43,726 nt of DNA, from positions 1 to 43,726 of the forward strand of contig JAHWIM010000031.1 in NCBI GenBank assembly GCA_019322535.1, given 5' to 3'. Below are positions 8,021-15,818 of this stretch, piece after piece (the first letter of the stretch is position 1; every line of letters starts with the position of its first letter). The notes beneath the pieces are model-generated. The model saw only the letters and a list, made by a program, of their open reading frames with translations. It ran no database searches and was not told where the DNA came from. Source of the DNA: Candidatus Woesearchaeota archaeon. Lineage in GTDB: Archaea > Nanobdellota > Nanobdellia > Woesearchaeales > WJKL01. A program made the translations under genes and the position numbers.

Positions 8021-8808
8021 TGGAACAGCCAGAAATGTTGGAAATAGAAAAAGTTGTTGAAGAGGCAGAAGATTTTAAGACTTTTATTTTTAGATATGAA
8101 TTAAAAGCAAAGCCAGGACAATTTGTTATGGCTTGGATTCCAAGATTAGATGAAAAACCTTTTTCTATATCTTTTCAAGACTCTTCGAGATTTGGAATTA
8201 CTGTATTCAAAGTTGGAAAATTTACTTCAGAATTATTTAAATTAGAAAAAGGAGATAAGATGGGAATAAGAGGACCATATGGAAAAGGTTTTAGTTTGAA
8301 AGGCAAAAGAGTTGTTTTAGTTGGAGGCGGCTGTGGAACAGCTCCTTTAGGTTTTTTAGCTGATGAATTAAAGAAAAGAAGAGCAGATGTTCATTTTATT
8401 ATTGGTGCTAGGAATAAAGATTATTTGTTATTTGAAAAAAGAATGAGGTTAAGCGGGATAAAAACTTATTTTGCAACAGATGATGGAAGTTATGGATTTA
8501 AAGGTTTTACAACACAGCTTTTAGAAGATTTTTTAAAAAAGAATCGAGTTGATATAGTTTATGCCTGCGGTCCTGAAGTAATGATGAAATTTGTTGTTAA
8601 TATTTGTGCTAAATTTAATGTTCAATGTGAAGTAAGTTTAGAAAGATATATGAAATGCGGCATTGGTGTTTGCGGACAATGCTGCATTGATCATTCTGGG
8701 GAAACAGTATGCAGAGATGGACCTGTTTTTCCAGGACATGTTGTAAAAGAAATGCCTGAGTTTGGCAAATATAAAAGAGAAAAATCAGGAAAAAAGGTTT
8801 GTATTTAA
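8017..8808 (+). CDS. pyrK: Dihydroorotate dehydrogenase electron-transfer subunit
   Basis: The FAD and [2Fe-2S] subunit that moves electrons from PyrD to NAD. In 263 aa it shows a ferredoxin-reductase-like FAD domain (KPFSISF around residue 47, GPYGKGF around 90), a nucleotide-binding loop (VLVGGGCGTAPL near 102-113), and a C-terminal cysteine cluster CGIGVCGQC plus a later Cys (about residues 214, 219, 222 and 232) that matches the PyrK cluster. Translation is coupled to pyrD by a 4-base overlap; a second ATG directly after the first (8020) is an equally possible start. Confidence 0.93.
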   Translation: MMEQPEMLEIEKVVEEAEDFKTFIFRYELKAKPGQFVMAWIPRLDEKPFSISFQDSSRFGITVFKVGKFTSELFKLEKGDKMGIRGPYGKGFSLKGKRVVLVGGGCGTAPLGFLADELKKRRADVHFIIGARNKDYLLFEKRMRLSGIKTYFATDDGSYGFKGFTTQLLEDFLKKNRVDIVYACGPEVMMKFVVNICAKFNVQCEVSLERYMKCGIGVCGQCCIDHSGETVCRDGPVFPGHVVKEMPEFGKYKREKSGKKVCI

Positions 8809-8832
8809 TCATAATTAGGTGGGGTGAAAAAA

Positions 8833-9897
8833 ATGGTAATTAATTATAAACAGATGTACACTGAACTTAACTCAAGAAATGAGGAGTTTGAAAATATTCT
8901 CTTGAGTATGAAAGGAGGCAAAGAGCTTTCAACAAAAAATATAGTTTCTATTGATGAATTATCAAAAGAAGATATAGAGCTTATATTTAGAGTGGCGTAT
9001 CCTTTTAAAAAAGAATTTATCCAAAGACCGAACAAAAAAATACCTATGCTCAAAGGAAAGTTTCAGGTAAATTTCTTTTTTGAAGATTCAACAAGGACAA
9101 GAATAAGTTTTGAGATTGCAGGAAAACATCTTAATGCAGATACTGTTAATGTAACAGGAAGTTCAATCTCAATGGCAAAAAAAGGAGAAACTTTGATGGA
9201 CACAGCAAGAACATTGAATGCAATGAATGCAGATATTATAATCTTAAGACACGGCTGTGCAGGAACTCCTCAGATGATAGCCAAAGAAATCAACTGCCCT
9301 GTAATAAATGCAGGTGATGGGTGGCATGAACATCCAACACAATGTCTTCTTGACCTTTATACAATTGATGAAGCAAAAGGAGGAATTAAGGGAATTAAAT
9401 TAGTTCTTGTTGGAGATATACTGCATTCAAGAGTTGCTGGTTCTTTGTTAAGAGGACTTAAAAAAATGGAAGCAGCTGAAGTAAGAGTATGCGGTCCTCC
9501 TACTATGATACCTAAAGGGCTAGAGGAAGAATTTGGATGCAAGGTGTATCATGATTTAGATGAAGCAATAAAAGGTGTTGATGTTATTTATGCATTAAGG
9601 GTTCAGTTGGAGAGAGCTGCTGCAGCTTTTATACCAACAGTAAGAGAATATTCAAAAAAATATGTAATAAATCCAGATAGATTAAAACTTGCAAAACCAG
9701 ATGCTATTGTAATGCATCCAGGACCTATAAATCGTGAAGTTGATTTAAGGACAGAAGTTATGGAAGGACCTCAGTCAAGAGTTGAAGAGCAAGTTACTAA
9801 TGGGTTTTGTGTTAGGCTTGCACTGCTTTACTTGCTTGTTAAAGGAGAGCCTGGAAAAGAAACAGGGCAGAAACAGTTAAGCGGGGTGAGAAAATGA
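8833..9897 (+). CDS. pyrB: Aspartate carbamoyltransferase catalytic chain
   Basis: Condenses carbamoyl phosphate with aspartate. Motifs seen are FFEDSTRTRISFE (carbamoyl-phosphate loop near residues 86-90), RHGCAGTP, HPTQ near 167, GDILHSRVA, RVQLERA and MHPGPINREVDL near 295. The HPGPINR form is typical of bacterial enzymes that work without PyrI, and no pyrI is in this window. The protein is about 45 residues longer than usual because of an N-terminal extension. I chose ATG 8833 (354 aa) over GTG 8824 because the GTG lies inside the Shine-Dalgarno-like GGTGGGGTGA at 8819-8827. It overlaps pyrC by 4 bases. Confidence 0.95.
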   Translation: MVINYKQMYTELNSRNEEFENILLSMKGGKELSTKNIVSIDELSKEDIELIFRVAYPFKKEFIQRPNKKIPMLKGKFQVNFFFEDSTRTRISFEIAGKHLNADTVNVTGSSISMAKKGETLMDTARTLNAMNADIIILRHGCAGTPQMIAKEINCPVINAGDGWHEHPTQCLLDLYTIDEAKGGIKGIKLVLVGDILHSRVAGSLLRGLKKMEAAEVRVCGPPTMIPKGLEEEFGCKVYHDLDEAIKGVDVIYALRVQLERAAAAFIPTVREYSKKYVINPDRLKLAKPDAIVMHPGPINREVDLRTEVMEGPQSRVEEQVTNGFCVRLALLYLLVKGEPGKETGQKQLSGVRK

Positions 9898-11183
9898 AAC
9901 TCATAATTAAAAACGGACATGTGGTTGATCCTGCTAATAAGATAGATGGAAAAAGAGATATTTTGGTTGATAATGGGAGGATAATAAATGTTGCCAGGAA
10001 TATTAAAGCAGTAGGAGCTGAAGTGGTTGATGCTTCTGGAAAGATTGTATGCCCTGGATTCGTTGATATGCATGTTCATCTAAGAGAGCCTGGAAGAGAA
10101 GATAAAGAAACAATAGCGACATGCACTAGAGCAGCTGCTCGCGGTGGATTTACAACAATAATTGGAATGCCAAACACAACTCCTGTTGGAGATGACCAAA
10201 CTGTAATAAGTTATGTATATGAAAAAGCAAGAAAAGAAGGAGTTGTCAATGTTTGTGCTGTTGGCAATATAACAAAAGGAGGCGAAGGAAAAGAGCTTGC
10301 TCAGATTGGTGATTTAGTTAAAGCAGGAGCAGTTGCTGTGAGTGATGATGGCAGAGCAGTTCATAACGCAGGAGTTATGAGAAGGGCTTTAGAATACTTA
10401 AAGATGTGGAAGATTCCATATATATCTCATTCTGAAGATAAAAACCTGGCAGATGGGTGGAGTATGCATGAAGGAAGAGTTTCAACAAGACTAGGATTAG
10501 CAGGAAAGCCTGCTGCAACAGAAGAGATTATAATTTCAAGAGAGATTTTGTTAAGTGAGATGACTGATACACCTGTTCATTTTACACATGTGAATTCAAG
10601 GATTGCATTAGAGCTTATTAAAGCTGCGAAAAAAAGAAGAGCAAAGATAAGCTGTGATACTTGTCCTCATTATTTCACATTAACAGATGAAGCTGTTGTT
10701 GGATACAATCCGAATACAAAGATGAATCCTCCATTAAGGCCGCAAGAGCATGTAACTGCTGTTAAGAAAGCTTTGAAAGCAGGAGTTATTGACTGCATAA
10801 CAACAGACCATGCTCCGCATACACTTGTTGAGAAATATCTTGAGTTTGACCACTGTGAAAATGGAATTGTTGGCTTAGAAACAGCTGTTCCTTTAGTTGT
10901 GGATAAGTTGATTAATAAGAAAGTGATAAATCTGAAACAGATGGTGAAGATGATGAGCTTAAATCCATCAAGAATATTAAAACTTGACAGAGGAACTTTA
11001 AGCAAAGGAGCGATTGCAGATGTAACTATTATAGATTTGAAAAAACAAGAAGTTATTGATAAAGAAGAATTTGAATCAAAAGGAAGAAACACACCATTTC
11101 ATGGCTGGAAACTGAAAGGAATTCCTGTTATGACTATTGTTAATGGCAGGATTGTTATGGAAGATAGGAAAATTATTGTTTAA
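9894..11183 (+). CDS. pyrC: Dihydroorotase, class I
   Basis: Cyclises carbamoyl aspartate to dihydroorotate; zinc enzyme of the amidohydrolase family. Of 429 aa, the metal-binding HVHLREPG lies at about 60-67. Further motifs are GMPNTTP, ISHSEDK, THVNS, CDTCPHYF and the catalytic Asp in TTDHAPHT near 305, all as expected for a bacterial PyrC/AllB-type enzyme. The ATG overlaps the pyrB stop (ATGA) and follows GGGGTGA by 4 bases, the same ribosome-binding pattern seen before pyrB. Confidence 0.95.
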   Translation: MKLIIKNGHVVDPANKIDGKRDILVDNGRIINVARNIKAVGAEVVDASGKIVCPGFVDMHVHLREPGREDKETIATCTRAAARGGFTTIIGMPNTTPVGDDQTVISYVYEKARKEGVVNVCAVGNITKGGEGKELAQIGDLVKAGAVAVSDDGRAVHNAGVMRRALEYLKMWKIPYISHSEDKNLADGWSMHEGRVSTRLGLAGKPAATEEIIISREILLSEMTDTPVHFTHVNSRIALELIKAAKKRRAKISCDTCPHYFTLTDEAVVGYNPNTKMNPPLRPQEHVTAVKKALKAGVIDCITTDHAPHTLVEKYLEFDHCENGIVGLETAVPLVVDKLINKKVINLKQMVKMMSLNPSRILKLDRGTLSKGAIADVTIIDLKKQEVIDKEEFESKGRNTPFHGWKLKGIPVMTIVNGRIVMEDRKIIV

Positions 11184-11234
11184 TAGAAAAATTATTAAAA
11201 GAGCAGATCCAACAAAAATTACAAGGGGATTTTT

Positions 11235-11909
11235 ATGGAAAAATACAAAGAGGATTTTATTAAATTTCTAGTCAAAGCAGGTGCTTTGAAATTTGGAGAG
11301 TTTACTTTAAAGAGCGGAAGAGTTGCTCCTTTCTTTATCAATACTGGTCTATTTTCTGATGGAGATAAGATATCAAAATTAGGAGAATATTATGCTCAAG
11401 CAATAAAAGTTAATTTTGGAGATGGTTTTGACACTGTGTATGGTCCAGCCTATAAAGGAATCCCTTTATGCACAACAACTGCTATTGCATTAAGTAAACT
11501 AGGTGTAAACAAAGGCTATTCATTTAATAGAAAAAAACTAAAAGATTATGCAATGAAAGATAACATAATTGGCATGAAACTTAACAGTGATTCAAAACTT
11601 GTTCTTGTTGATGATGTTATAACTGCAGGCACTTCAATAAGAGAGACTATTGAATTCTTAAAAGACTATGGTTCTCCTAAAATTACAGGTATAATTGTAA
11701 GTGTTGACAGAATGGAAAAAGGAACTAGTGAAAAAAGTGCAATAAAACAAGTAGAAGAAGATTTACAAATCCCAATAACTGCTATTGTGAATCTTAATGA
11801 TATAATTGAAATCCTTTATAATAAAGAAGTTGAAGGAAAAATCCATATTGATGATGAAATGATGAAAAAGATTAAAGAATATAGAGAAAAGTATGGGTCT
11901 AAAGAATGA
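11235..11909 (+). CDS. pyrE: Orotate phosphoribosyltransferase (enterobacterial type)
   Basis: Makes OMP from orotate and PRPP. The 224-aa sequence follows the E. coli PyrE pattern closely in order and wording: FIKFLVKAGALKFGEFTLKSGR at the start, then YGPAYKGIP, YSFNRKKLKDY, the PRPP loop LVDDVITAGTSIRE near residues 124-137 and KEYREKYG at the end. Unlike the tandem protein at 5321, all catalytic signatures are intact. Archaeal PyrE is usually a shorter and different type, so transfer from bacteria is likely. GGGG lies about 9 bases upstream of the ATG. The stop overlaps the LOG-family gene by 4 bases. Confidence 0.95.
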   Translation: MEKYKEDFIKFLVKAGALKFGEFTLKSGRVAPFFINTGLFSDGDKISKLGEYYAQAIKVNFGDGFDTVYGPAYKGIPLCTTTAIALSKLGVNKGYSFNRKKLKDYAMKDNIIGMKLNSDSKLVLVDDVITAGTSIRETIEFLKDYGSPKITGIIVSVDRMEKGTSEKSAIKQVEEDLQIPITAIVNLNDIIEILYNKEVEGKIHIDDEMMKKIKEYREKYGSKE

Positions 11910-12427
11910 AAATAGGTGTTTATGGTTCTGCTGCTGGAGTTGTTGATTCTGTTATTCCAAAAGCAAGAGAAATTGGAAAGCAGATTGCATTAAATGGGCA
12001 CATAGTTGTTACAGGAGCATGCACTGGTCTGCCTTATGAAGCTGTTAAAGGTGCTCGTTCTGCAGGAGGAAAATCAATTGGATATAGTCCTGGAAAAGAT
12101 TTAGAAGATCACAAGAATGCACATGGATTTCCAGAGGATGCTGCTGATAAGATTATATTTACAGGATTAAGCAAAAAAGGAAGAAATGTTATTTCTGTTG
12201 AAACTTCTGATGCTTCTGTTTTTATATCTGGAAGAATGGGCACATTAAATGAATTTACTATTGCTTATGATTCTGGTAAAATTATTGGAGTGCTTACAGA
12301 AACAGGAGGAGTTGCAGATATGGTCAAAGGTATTATAGAGAGATTGAAGAAATCAACAAAAGGTGTTGTGATTTATGAATCTGATCCTAAAAAATTAATT
12401 CAAAAAATATCTGAGGTGAATGTGTGA
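11906..12427 (+). CDS. LOG/SLOG-family (TIGR00725-like) nucleotide-binding protein
   Basis: A 173-aa Rossmann-like protein: GVYGSAAG at the N-terminus, GHIVVTGACTGLPYEAVKGA near 31-50, and SGRMGTLNEF near 107-116 in the place of the family's PGGxGTxxE loop. The first Gly of PGG is replaced and the Glu is kept. LOG enzymes release ribose 5-phosphate from nucleotide monophosphates, while other SLOG proteins bind nucleotide-derived signals. Its ATG overlaps the pyrE stop, so it is made with the pyr enzymes. A role in UMP or OMP housekeeping or sensing is inference from position. Confidence 0.75.
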   Translation: MKIGVYGSAAGVVDSVIPKAREIGKQIALNGHIVVTGACTGLPYEAVKGARSAGGKSIGYSPGKDLEDHKNAHGFPEDAADKIIFTGLSKKGRNVISVETSDASVFISGRMGTLNEFTIAYDSGKIIGVLTETGGVADMVKGIIERLKKSTKGVVIYESDPKKLIQKISEVNV

Positions 12428-12508
12428 GAGTGTCAGGGGGTTATATCAATTATAGTAGCAGATTATGGCATTGTTAAAACTCAGAAATTACCATATAGAT
12501 ATTGGGAT

Positions 12509-13681
12509 TTGCTTAAAACTGTTGAAACAAGAGATCAATTAGTTGAATTATTCAAATCAGATAAGGAATTCTTTGAAAAGTTTTTGAAAGGCAGAACTTC
12601 TGAAAGAAAAATAAGACAGATGTTTGAGAAAGGAGTAATAGCAAGCAATGGTGAATTTGATTATCTTTCTGAGGCTACAAAAAGTGCTGTTTTTCGAGCT
12701 GGTGGCTCAAGTATTATGGACTGGGGTTGTTGGCATGCAGAAGGTGAAGATATAACTTGTAGGCGTATTTCTACAAGAGATGTTGAAACTATTGAAATAC
12801 AAGGAGTTGAGATTCAAGTTCCATTAGGATATGTTGTAACTCTGCCACAAAAGCTTTATGATGATATGGCAAATGTAGCAAGAAATACACACGAAGCTAT
12901 CAGAAAAAGAGTAAAAGGGTCAAAGATATTAACAAGATTAGATTACATTGTCGTAGATAAAAACACTGCATATATTGTTGATGTTGGTGAATCAAATACT
13001 TCTTTAGGAGTATCTGACGCAGTCTATCAATTTGCAGGTTTGGGCGAAGGTGATAATTTAAAAAAATATGTAGAGAGGGTTATTGCCTATCTAGCTGATG
13101 TTAAACAAGTTGTTCTAGTAGCTGAGGACGAAGCTATGCTCAAAGATCTTGGTTATGAATTCCAGATTTTATCAAATATTATTTTGGAGTGTTATGGTTT
13201 AAAATCTCATACTATAACAAAAGAGCAATTACAAGGAGAAATGCCTGATACAGGATATATAAGATGTTTTAGAAGACCATTTGCTACTAATATACCTTTA
13301 ATAGATGATGTTAGTAGTATTCCTGTCTATAGCAAGGAGAATATTCTTAAGATTTTAGCAGAATTAACTTTGCCAGAAAGAATACATGCACCAAAATCTT
13401 ATGTTATAGATAGCACAGCAACTGCAGAAGATGTGCTAGAAACAGTAAGAGAAAATGGCTTAGAAGATTTTGTTGTCAAGCCAATATCTAAAGGTAAAAA
13501 ATCCTCAATAGCTTTTCTTTATACTGTAAACAATCCTGCTCATACAAGACAGCTGGCAAAAGCTATAAGAAAAATAAGGTCTGCAGGAATAAAACAGTTA
13601 ATGATAGAAGAAAATATAGGCAGCAGTGTAGCAGATGGCAGAAAACTTGAAGTTAGAGTGCATTGTTTGAGTAATATTTAA
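12509..13681 (+). CDS. Putative rearranged ATP-grasp protein in pyr cluster; start uncertain
   Basis: A 390-aa protein with no family I can name securely. A segment near residues 140-170 (LDYIVVDKNTAYIVDVGESNTSLG) looks like the metal-binding end of an ATP-grasp fold. A C-terminal part (APKSYVIDSTATAEDVLE, then VVKPISKGKKSS, then MIEENIGSS and LEVRVHCL) looks like the fold's lysine, glycine-loop and hinge half. That order is reversed, as in circularly permuted ATP-grasp enzymes. The TTG at 12509 has no ribosome-binding site, and the frame is open upstream to 12428 behind AGGGGG at 12435-12440, reading ISIIVADYGIV. A G5-run indel would join it to GTG 12424, which overlaps the LOG stop. It ends 20 bases before pyrF. 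Confidence 0.5.
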   Translation: MLKTVETRDQLVELFKSDKEFFEKFLKGRTSERKIRQMFEKGVIASNGEFDYLSEATKSAVFRAGGSSIMDWGCWHAEGEDITCRRISTRDVETIEIQGVEIQVPLGYVVTLPQKLYDDMANVARNTHEAIRKRVKGSKILTRLDYIVVDKNTAYIVDVGESNTSLGVSDAVYQFAGLGEGDNLKKYVERVIAYLADVKQVVLVAEDEAMLKDLGYEFQILSNIILECYGLKSHTITKEQLQGEMPDTGYIRCFRRPFATNIPLIDDVSSIPVYSKENILKILAELTLPERIHAPKSYVIDSTATAEDVLETVRENGLEDFVVKPISKGKKSSIAFLYTVNNPAHTRQLAKAIRKIRSAGIKQLMIEENIGSSVADGRKLEVRVHCLSNI

Positions 13682-13701
13682 ATAATCCAATTAATAAAGA
13701 G

Positions 13702-14418
13702 ATGATGATGGAAACAAAAGATAAAATTTGTTTGGCATTAGATGTTGATAGTGCTGAAAAAGCAAGGGCATTAGTTAAAGAACTGCACGATTATGTTGGT
13801 GTTTTCAAAATTAATTCTTTGTTTAACGAAGCAGGGCCTAAAATAGTAAAAGAAATTGTTGATAATGGAGGAAAAGTATTTCTTGACTTGAAATACCATG
13901 ATATTCCTAATACTGTTGCAAATTATGCAAAAGCTGCAACAAAAATGGGAGTTTTTATGTTTAATATTCATGCAACAGGCGGTCTTGAAATGATGAAAGC
14001 TGCTGCAGAAGCAGTGAAAGAAACTGCAGAGAGTTTAGATATTAAAAAACCAATTGTTTTAGGTGTTACTGTTTTAACAAGCATAGATCAAGATGCTTTG
14101 AATAGTGAGTTAAATGTTAGTGGAGAAGTTGAAGCACAAGTTATTCATTTGGCTTTATTAGCTAAAAAAGCTGGTTTAGATGGTGTTGTTTGCTCTCCTA
14201 AAGAGATTAAAGCTATAAGGGAGGCTTGTGGAAATGATTTTGTTATTGTAACACCAGGGATAAGGCCAGCATGGTCTGCTACTGATGATCAAAAAAGAAT
14301 AACAACTCCAAAAGATGCAGTTGAAGCAGGAGCTGATTACTTAGTTATTGGAAGGCCTATAAGAAATGCAGATGATAAAGTAGAAGCTGCTAAGAAGATA
14401 TTAGAAGAGATTAGTTAG
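13702..14418 (+). CDS. pyrF: Orotidine 5'-phosphate decarboxylase
   Basis: Last step to UMP. A 238-aa TIM barrel with ICLALDVDS at the start, the catalytic DLKYHDIPNTV (Asp-x-Lys-x-x-Asp near residues 61-66), VLGVTVLTS, IVTPGIRPA and the phosphate-binding YLVIGRPI near 215. The GIRP and GRPI wording is that of bacterial-type PyrF. Two further in-frame ATGs follow the first at 3-base steps, so the exact start may be 13702, 13705 or 13708. It ends the pyr cluster, and an AT-rich promoter for the MATE gene follows. Confidence 0.95.
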   Translation: MMMETKDKICLALDVDSAEKARALVKELHDYVGVFKINSLFNEAGPKIVKEIVDNGGKVFLDLKYHDIPNTVANYAKAATKMGVFMFNIHATGGLEMMKAAAEAVKETAESLDIKKPIVLGVTVLTSIDQDALNSELNVSGEVEAQVIHLALLAKKAGLDGVVCSPKEIKAIREACGNDFVIVTPGIRPAWSATDDQKRITTPKDAVEAGADYLVIGRPIRNADDKVEAAKKILEEIS

Positions 14419-14453
14419 AAACCCTTAAATAAGACTTCTTTATTTTATTTTTT

Positions 14454-15797
14454 ATGAGAGATTTAACTTCTGGAAGCATTGTTAGGAATATTCTTACATT
14501 GTCATGGCCTACTATGATTGCTATGTTATTGCATGTTGGGTTTAATATAGTTGATACAATATTTGTTGGTAGAATTGGACCAGAAGCTATTGCTGCTGTT
14601 TCTGTTGTGTTTCCAATTGTATTTTTAATGTTTGCACTTGGCGGTGGATTAGGTATCGGGACTACTTCTCTTATTGCAAGGTATATCGGAGCTAAAAAAA
14701 TTAAAGAAGCTGATAATGCAGCTGAGCACTCATTTATTATTGCATTAGTAATATCAATTATCTTTGCTGTTCTAGGATTGTTATTTGCAGATAAGCTTTA
14801 TGTTTTAATGGGAGCTGCACCTGATATAGTAAATTTATCTGTCAGGTATAGCAGATGGATATTTGGGTTCAATATTTTCATGTTTATAAGCCTTACAGCA
14901 ACCAGTATTTTACGTGGACTTGGTAATATGAAAGCCCCAATGATTGGAATGGTATCTGCGACTGTTCTGAATATTATTCTAGATCCTTTATTGATATTTG
15001 GTGTATGGATATTTCCTGAGTTAGGCATTGATGGAGCTGCTTTAGCAACAGTAATAAGCAGGTTTTTTGCTGCAGTTATTATGATGTGGTTTATATTTAG
15101 TCCAAAGACTAAAGTAAGTATAAAGCCAAGGAACTTTAAGTTTAAACCATTTTTTGTAAAAGAAATATTAAGAGTTGGAATACCAAGCTCTATTCATCAA
15201 AGCCTTATGAGTTTTGCATTGATGATATTTACTAGAATAATTGCTGTTTTTGGAAGCATTGCTATTGCTGCTTATGGTATTGGATTCAGGCTTGAAAGTT
15301 TTGTAATCCTGCCTGTGCTCGCTATTGCAGCTTCAGTTATCACAATTGTAGGCCAAAATGTTGGAGCTAAGAAATTTGACAGAGCAGAAAGAACAGTATG
15401 GAGTGCAGCTAAAATATCTGTTTTAATTGTTACTGTAATTGCATTATTATTCTTTATTTTTCCTCATTTCTTTTTTAGAATATTTAGCAGTGATCCAGAA
15501 TTAATTGGTTATGGTGTTGATTTTCTTAGGATTTTAAGTTTAGCTTATATTTTTGTTGCAGTAAGCATAACTATTGGAAGTGCATTTCAAGGAGCAGGAT
15601 ACGCAACGCCTACATTAATTATGACTGTTGTAAGGTTATTTATTCTTGGAATTCCTCTTGCATTGTTATTTGCTTTTGTTTTAGGATATGGGCTTAAAGG
15701 AGTTTGGATTGGTATTGCGTTATCAACTCTGATTTCAACTGTTATATCAGTAATATGGTTTAAGTTAGGGACATGGAAGAAAGAAACAATTAAATAG
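14454..15797 (+). CDS. MATE-family multidrug exporter
   Basis: A 447-aa membrane protein with about twelve hydrophobic helices in two similar halves (residues about 10-220 and 235-435). The N-terminal LTLSWPTMIAMLLHVGFNIVDTIFVGRIG and the GGGLGIGTTSLIARYIGAKK block are typical of MATE (NorM/DinF-like) sodium- or proton-driven drug exporters. The C-terminal half repeats the pattern with ILRVGIPSSIHQS and GQNVGAKKFDRAE. TTAAATAA lies about 25 bases before the ATG, fitting a leaderless promoter. The substrate cannot be told. Confidence 0.9.
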   Translation: MRDLTSGSIVRNILTLSWPTMIAMLLHVGFNIVDTIFVGRIGPEAIAAVSVVFPIVFLMFALGGGLGIGTTSLIARYIGAKKIKEADNAAEHSFIIALVISIIFAVLGLLFADKLYVLMGAAPDIVNLSVRYSRWIFGFNIFMFISLTATSILRGLGNMKAPMIGMVSATVLNIILDPLLIFGVWIFPELGIDGAALATVISRFFAAVIMMWFIFSPKTKVSIKPRNFKFKPFFVKEILRVGIPSSIHQSLMSFALMIFTRIIAVFGSIAIAAYGIGFRLESFVILPVLAIAASVITIVGQNVGAKKFDRAERTVWSAAKISVLIVTVIALLFFIFPHFFFRIFSSDPELIGYGVDFLRILSLAYIFVAVSITIGSAFQGAGYATPTLIMTVVRLFILGIPLALLFAFVLGYGLKGVWIGIALSTLISTVISVIWFKLGTWKKETIK

Positions 15798-15818
15798 ATG
15801 TTATATCTATATTTATTC

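Noticed and set aside
8824..8832. GTG start for pyrB
   Set aside because: The GTG lies within the Shine-Dalgarno-like GGTGGGGTGA; ATG 8833 has the right spacing.
10670..11092. Leftward 140-aa frame inside pyrC
   Set aside because: Antisense shadow; pyrC carries all catalytic motifs.
15798..15818. ATG 15798 as start of the methyltransferase-kinase fusion
   Set aside because: It adds LYLYLF in front of the family start and is a weak hydrophobic extension; MPEIYEPRED at 15819 fits the family.
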